Below are positions 60,416-64,000 of a DNA stretch of 64,000 nt, one piece after another. The DNA is from Chloroflexota bacterium (GTDB lineage Bacteria > Chloroflexota > UBA11872): assembly GCA_022824865.1 (NCBI GenBank), contig JAJDZD010000028.1, positions 1-64,000 of the forward strand. Reading direction: 5' to 3'. The notes beneath the pieces are model-generated. The model was not told the origin of the DNA. It searched no databases and worked only from the letters and a program-made list of their open reading frames with translations. The translations under genes were made by a program, and so were the position numbers. Position 1 is the stretch's first letter. The number at the start of each line of letters is the position of its first letter.

Positions 60416-62866
60416 CTAGGCCGATCCGGACGCGGCCGCCGGTCCCTTGTGATCCGGCGCCGCGGATTCGTTCATCAATACGGTCGAAAGCACGCTGTCC
60501 ATGTCCTTCACCCACACAAAGCGCATCTGCTTGCGCACCCGCGCGGGGATGTCGTCCAGGTCCGGCCGGTTTTCCTCCGGCGCGATCACCGTGTGCAGGC
60601 CGGCCCGATGCGCGGCCAGCACCTTCTCCTTCAGTCCGCCGATCGGCAACACCCGCCCCCGCAGGGTGACTTCACCGGTCATCGCGATCTCGCGCCGCAC
60701 CCGGCGGCCCGTCATAGCCGAGATGATTGCCGCGCCCATCGTGATCCCGGCCGACGGCCCGTCCTTCGGCACCCCGCCGGCCGGCACGTGCACGTGCAGA
60801 TCTCGCTCGGTGAACAGTCCGGGATCCACGCCCAGCACGCCCGTGCGCGCTCGCGCGTACGACAGCGCGGCCCGCGCCGACTCGCTCATCACGTCGCCCA
60901 GCTGTCCGGTCAGGCGCACCTTGCCGGCGCCCGCGATCCAGGCGGCTTCCACGTCCAGCACCTCGCCCCCGACGGGCGTCACCGCCAAGCCGGTCGCCAC
61001 GCCCACTTCCGGCGTCCGCGACTCGTCCTCCGGCAGGAATTTCGCCGGACCCAGCGCGCTGCGCACCCGCCGCGGCGTCACCCGCGCGGCGGTGCGATGG
61101 TTGGCGGCGATCCGCCGCGCCAGCTTGCGGCACACCGCCGCCAACTCCCGCTCCAGGTTGCGCACGCCCGCCTCGCGTGTGTAGTGCCGGATCACCTCCC
61201 GCACCGCCCGATCCGTAAACGTCACCCCGGCCTTCCGCAGCCCGTGGTTCCGAATCTGTCGCGGCAGCAGGAATCCCTGCGCGATATGCACCTTCTCGTC
61301 CTCGGTGTAGCCGCTCAGCTCGATGACCTCCATGCGGTCCCGCAGCACCGCCGGAATGTCCTCGGCCGAATTCGCGGTCGTCACGAACAGCACCCGCGAC
61401 AGGTCGAACGGCACCTCCAGGTAGTGATCCGAAAAGCTGTGGTTGTACTCCGGATCCAGCACCTCCAGCAGGGCCGACGACGGGTCGCCCCGGAAGTCGC
61501 GGCCGATTTTGTCGATCTCGTCCAGCAGCATCACCGGGTTGCGTGAGCCCGCCCGCCGCAGCGCCTGGATAATCCGTCCCGGCAGCGCCCCCACGTAGGT
61601 GCGCCTGTGCCCGCGGATCTCGGCTTCGTCGCGCACCCCGCCCAGCGAAATGCGCACGAACTCGCGGCCCAGCGCCCGCGCGATCGAGCGGCCCAGGCTG
61701 GTCTTGCCCACGCCCGGCGGTCCGACGAAGCAGACGATCGGCGTGCGGAACTTCGTTGAAATCGCCCGCACCGCCAGGAATTCCAGCACCCGCTCCTTGG
61801 GCTTCTCCAGCCCGTAATGGTCGCGGTCCAGCACCCGCCGCGCCCGCGCCAGGCTCTGGTGATCGCGCGTCTCGTGCGCCCACGGCAGCGTCAGCAGCCA
61901 GTCCAGGTAGCCGCGGATTACCCCCACCTCCGGCGAGGTCGGCGGCGTGGCGTCAAGCCGTGAAATCTCCTGGCGGGCCTTCGTCGCCACCTCCTTCGGC
62001 AGGTCCGAGACGTCCACCCGCTCGCTCAGGTCCTGTGCGTCATCCGTCTGCGGCGTGGAAATGCCCAACTCGCGCTGGATCGCGCGCAGTTGCTCCCGCA
62101 GGTAGTAATCGCGCTGCACCTTCTCGATGCCGTCCTGGATCTCACCCTGGATCTTGTTGCGAATGTTCAGGATCTCGACCTGCTTCGCCAGGTAGCGCGC
62201 CACGAAGCGCAGCCGCTCGGTCAGGTCCAGCGTCTCCAGCACCGTCTGCCGCTCGTGCGGCGACATGTCGGAGGAAAACGCCACGTAGTCCGCCAGCCAG
62301 CCGGGATCGGCGGCGCGCCGGGTCATGGCCACCGTCTCGGGGGCGAACATGTTCGTCTCTTCCGCCACTCCCTCCACGTGCGCCACCACCACGCGCCGCA
62401 GCGCCTCCAGCTCCAGCGACGGCGTGTACCGCACGCTCAACGGCGTCACCCTGGCCTCGAAGTGCTCCCCGACGGGTTCAATGTCGTCCACGGACGCCCG
62501 GTACTGGCCTTCCAGCAGCACCTGCACGCCGCCGTCCGGCATGCGCAGCCGGCGAATCACCTTGGCCGCCGTGCCCACCGAGCACAGGTGCTGCGGATCC
62601 ACCGTCTTGCGCGCCCGGCGCTGCGTCACCACCACCACCAGGTCGCCGTTCTCGGCCGCCGCCGCCAGCGCATCCACCGAGACCGCCCGGCTGGCATGCA
62701 GCGGCATCGTCAGCTCCGGGTACGCCACCCAGTCCGGCAGCGGCACCAGCGGCAGACGCGTCGATTCGGGTTGCACCGAAACCACCGTGCGCCGCGGCGC
62801 CGCCTGTCCGCTCGCGCGGCCCTCGGCGCCGTCGGTATCGGCTTCGGAATGCACTGATCCAACCAT
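60416..62866 (-). CDS. lon: ATP-dependent protease Lon
   Basis: AAA+ serine protease that degrades misfolded proteins. The N domain begins [19 protein letters not shown]; Walker A is [19 protein letters not shown], Walker [19 protein letters not shown]. The Ser-Lys dyad lies in [11 protein letters not shown] and [15 protein letters not shown] use ATG 62864-62866 ([10 protein letters not shown]), 816 aa: a TTG at 62905 and a GTG at 62899 lie inside the predicted promoter. With the -10 box at 62877-62882, the ATG would be near or at the transcription start, so the mRNA may be leaderless. It is the first gene of lon-dnaK-grpE-dnaJ-hspR-clpC. Confidence 0.93.
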   Translation of the reverse strand: MVGSVHSEADTDGAEGRASGQAAPRRTVVSVQPESTRLPLVPLPDWVAYPELTMPLHASRAVSVDALAAAAENGDLVVVVTQRRARKTVDPQHLCSVGTAAKVIRRLRMPDGGVQVLLEGQYRASVDDIEPVGEHFEARVTPLSVRYTPSLELEALRRVVVAHVEGVAEETNMFAPETVAMTRRAADPGWLADYVAFSSDMSPHERQTVLETLDLTERLRFVARYLAKQVEILNIRNKIQGEIQDGIEKVQRDYYLREQLRAIQRELGISTPQTDDAQDLSERVDVSDLPKEVATKARQEISRLDATPPTSPEVGVIRGYLDWLLTLPWAHETRDHQSLARARRVLDRDHYGLEKPKERVLEFLAVRAISTKFRTPIVCFVGPPGVGKTSLGRSIARALGREFVRISLGGVRDEAEIRGHRRTYVGALPGRIIQALRRAGSRNPVMLLDEIDKIGRDFRGDPSSALLEVLDPEYNHSFSDHYLEVPFDLSRVLFVTTANSAEDIPAVLRDRMEVIELSGYTEDEKVHIAQGFLLPRQIRNHGLRKAGVTFTDRAVREVIRHYTREAGVRNLERELAAVCRKLARRIAANHRTAARVTPRRVRSALGPAKFLPEDESRTPEVGVATGLAVTPVGGEVLDVEAAWIAGAGKVRLTGQLGDVMSESARAALSYARARTGVLGVDPGLFTERDLHVHVPAGGVPKDGPSAGITMGAAIISAMTGRRVRREIAMTGEVTLRGRVLPIGGLKEKVLAAHRAGLHTVIAPEENRPDLDDIPARVRKQMRFVWVKDMDSVLSTVLMNESAAPDHKGPAAASGSA

Positions 62867-62876
62867 GTCACCAGCG

Positions 62877-62905
62877 ATCGTAGATATTGAGCGAGTCACT
62901 GTCAA
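62877..62905 (-). promoter_or_regulatory. Predicted sigma-70 type promoter of the lon-dnaK operon
   Basis: Read on the minus strand: perfect -35 hexamer TTGACA (62900-62905), 17-base spacer, -10 TACGAT (62877-62882; 4 of 6 to TATAAT). The expected start of transcription, 7 or so bases further, is within 2-4 bases of the lon ATG at 62866. The -35 overlaps the HAIR-like repeat. Confidence 0.65.
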
Positions 62906-62906
62906 G
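62886..62906 (-). promoter_or_regulatory. HAIR-like HspR operator
   Basis: On the minus strand CTTGACA, seven bases, GCTCAAT. The HspR-associated inverted repeat of actinobacteria is CTTGAGT-N7-ACTCAAG; ten of fourteen conserved bases match and the spacing is exact. It overlaps the -35 and spacer of the lon promoter, the place where a repressor would block RNA polymerase. hspR lies in the same operon, 6 kb downstream. Only this one site was found. Confidence 0.62.
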
Positions 62907-62980
62907 TAATCTTACTTAGTTCCAGTCAGTATCATCTCGGCGCCCACCCATATCTAGACCTCGCAACCGTCTCGCTACTG

Positions 62981-63155
62981 GAGACCTTTGCAAAACGCCC
63001 CGCGCCCTCAAGTATGGGGCGGCTCTTGCTCCCTCTCCCCGTGGGAGAGGGTCTTCCGGGCAACCACGCCCGAGTTACGCAACATTCTCTCCTGGGGGAG
63101 AGGGTTGGAGTGAGGGGTCTTCCTCGCAAACGACCCCGGGTCGCGCAAAGGTCGC
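62981..63155. repeat. MITE-like noncoding element with terminal inverted repeats and five hairpins
   Basis: Left end GAGACCTTTGC (62981-62991) and right end, read on the other strand, GCGACCTTTGC (63145-63155) match at 10 of 11 bases. Inside are five inverted repeats: CGCCCC/GGGGCG (62996-63021), CCCTCTCCC/GGGAGAGGG (63031-63051), CGGGC/GCCCG (63057-63072), CTCTCC/GGAGAG (63087-63102) and GACCC/GGGTC (63132-63142). Flanks CGCTACTGG and CGCTACCGG are near-identical and could be remnants of a target duplication. No ORF is convincing. The GGGAGAGGG/GGTTGGAGTGAGGGG type of sequence is, from memory, repeated in many GC-rich genomes. Confidence 0.55.
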
Positions 63156-63177
63156 TACCGGCGGCCCCGGCGCCGCG

Positions 63178-64000
63178 CTATTCGCCGACGCCCGCACCCG
63201 CTGGAATCGCCGCAGCCGCGTTCGCCGCGGGGCACTCGTCGCACCGCTTCGCCCGGCACCAGCGGCGGTAGATTCGCAGCAGCCCCTGCTGGGCCAGGGC
63301 CGACCCCAGCCCCCGCCGCTCCAGCCGCAGCGTGTCGGCCATGTAGCGCGTGTGCCGGTTCCAGCCCACCGCTCCCAGGTTGGCCAGCACCGCGCCCGCC
63401 GCCTCCACCAACTCCGGCCGCTTTGTCCAGCCGCCCAGCGCCGCCGTGAACGGCAGCACCGCATTCACCAGCAGCTCCTGGCTGCGCCCGCGCCCGATCA
63501 GCGCCGGCAGCGGTCGCGCCGCCGGCCGCCCCACGTCCAGGTGCCGCGCCCAGAAGTCCTCCGGCCCAACCCGCACCTCGAACCACCCCACCAGGTCTCG
63601 TCCCCGCCCGGCGGCGTTCGCGGCCAGCACCTGTCCCGCCACTCGCTCCGCCAGCGAACGCCGCGCCAGCGGCGCCGTGCTCAGCAGCCTGGCCGCCCCT
63701 GCCAGCCGCCGCGCCGGCCGGTTGTGCGGTCGCACCGCCGCCAGCGTCCAGTCGTCCACCGCCGGCGCCGCCCGCGGCGCCGTGCCCGCCCAGGCTTCCT
63801 CGAGCATCACCACATGCGGATGTTCCGCGTGTTGCCCTCGCTGGCTCGGCAGCAACCCCGCCGCCCCCAGCAACTCCGCCTCCACGCGCATCCGCCGCTC
63901 ACCCAGCGACGTTCCGGCCAGCGCGCCCAGCAGCTCGATCGGCGCCGCCTCGGCCACCGCCGCGAACTGCCGCGTGTTGGCGCTGTACCCCAGCGCCCGC
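63178..64000 (-). CDS. DUF2851 family protein, C-terminal part (N-terminus outside window)
   Basis: The minus-strand frame is open to the window edge; the sequence RALGYSANTRQFAAVAEAA before the first in-frame GTG (63957) matches the conserved ALGYSxNxxPF segment of DUF2851 proteins, so the gene continues upstream of the window's right edge. Visible are 273 residues. Family-like landmarks follow: LRPHNRPARRL-like VRPHNRPARRLAGAARLL, the segment LLVNAVLPFTAALG and the terminal cysteine motif WCRAKRCDECPAANA. The function of DUF2851 is not known; it is mainly reported from Bacteroidota and Chloroflexota. Confidence 0.82.
   Translation of the reverse strand, partial: RALGYSANTRQFAAVAEAAPIELLGALAGTSLGERRMRVEAELLGAAGLLPSQRGQHAEHPHVVMLEEAWAGTAPRAAPAVDDWTLAAVRPHNRPARRLAGAARLLSTAPLARRSLAERVAGQVLAANAAGRGRDLVGWFEVRVGPEDFWARHLDVGRPAARPLPALIGRGRSQELLVNAVLPFTAALGGWTKRPELVEAAGAVLANLGAVGWNRHTRYMADTLRLERRGLGSALAQQGLLRIYRRWCRAKRCDECPAANAAAAIPAGAGVGE

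Noticed and set aside
56971-60669. A 1232-codon open frame on the plus strand across hspR, dnaJ, grpE and dnaK
   Set aside because: It is antisense to four well-identified genes and its translation is His/Arg/Val-rich without any fold; long antisense frames are expected in DNA of about 80% G+C.
60672-61883. 403-codon Gly/Arg/Ala-rich frame inside lon
   Set aside because: Same strand as lon but another frame; composition is that of shifted GC-rich codons, and lon motifs are intact in the true frame.
63031-63102. CRISPR-like repetition of GGGAGAGGG
   Set aside because: The two copies are palindromes of different spacing, not direct repeats with unique spacers; fits a MITE/REP-like unit better.

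Overview
The window reads as one stretch of a high-G+C bacterial chromosome, most probably from Chloroflexota. The basis for that is the N-terminus of RpoC, zinc-binding (C+) forms of S4, S14, L24 and L36, Gram-positive style gene order (map-adk-secY, truA between rplQ and rplM, scpA-scpB), two Tat-type lipoproteins, and an HspR-type heat-shock locus. The phylum is an inference from residues and order; no search was run. Almost everything between 2.4 and 47 kb, and again after 52.6 kb, is on the minus strand, so transcription runs from high to low coordinates. No rRNA, tRNA, CRISPR array, integrase or IS transposase was seen.

Region 1 (1-2,404, plus): the 3' part of a site-2 protease (M50), an HD-domain protein, and the condensin partners scpA and scpB, all overlapping. 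Region 2 (2,401-31,497, minus): a nearly unbroken transcription/translation supercluster in the order rpoB-rpoC, rpsL-rpsG-fusA-tuf, the S10 operon (rpsJ to rpsQ), the spc operon (rplN to secY-adk-map-infA-rpmJ), the alpha operon (rpsM-rpsK-rpsD-rpoA-rplQ), then truA-rplM-rpsI. rpmJ (37 codons) was found by hand at 6,827-6,940. IF-1 and several ribosomal proteins carry unusual extensions, and S12 has Arg where most bacteria have Lys88.

Region 3 (31,498-35,044, minus): grpE-dnaJ-prmA-HIT, ending in a convincing intrinsic terminator before the rpoB leader. Region 4 (35,141-47,338, minus): a translationally coupled surface-glycan cluster (small membrane protein, rmlD, five glycosyltransferases, an unknown 124-aa protein, an O-antigen-ligase-like protein, a WbaP-type initiating phosphoglycosyltransferase). 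It ends in a Tat lipoprotein built of two six-bladed NHL propellers. Region 5 (47,377-53,210... 54,014): miaB-like and a second beta-propeller Tat lipoprotein on plus; an unknown membrane protein (minus); an Eis-like acetyltransferase (plus); a Nudix hydrolase and a creatininase-family protein (minus).

Region 6 (54,121-62,906, minus): lon-dnaK-grpE-dnaJ-hspR-clpC packed as one operon behind a promoter (TTGACA, 17 bp, TACGAT) that overlaps a HAIR-like HspR operator. This is probably the most interesting regulatory unit here: the repressor sits inside the operon with two proteases and the whole DnaK machine. Region 7 (62,907-64,000): a compact multi-hairpin, MITE-like noncoding element, then the C-terminal part of a DUF2851 protein that runs off the window.

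All three convergent gene junctions in the window (2,401; 50,515; 52,660) are resolved in the same way: the two stop codons share one CTAG tetramer.
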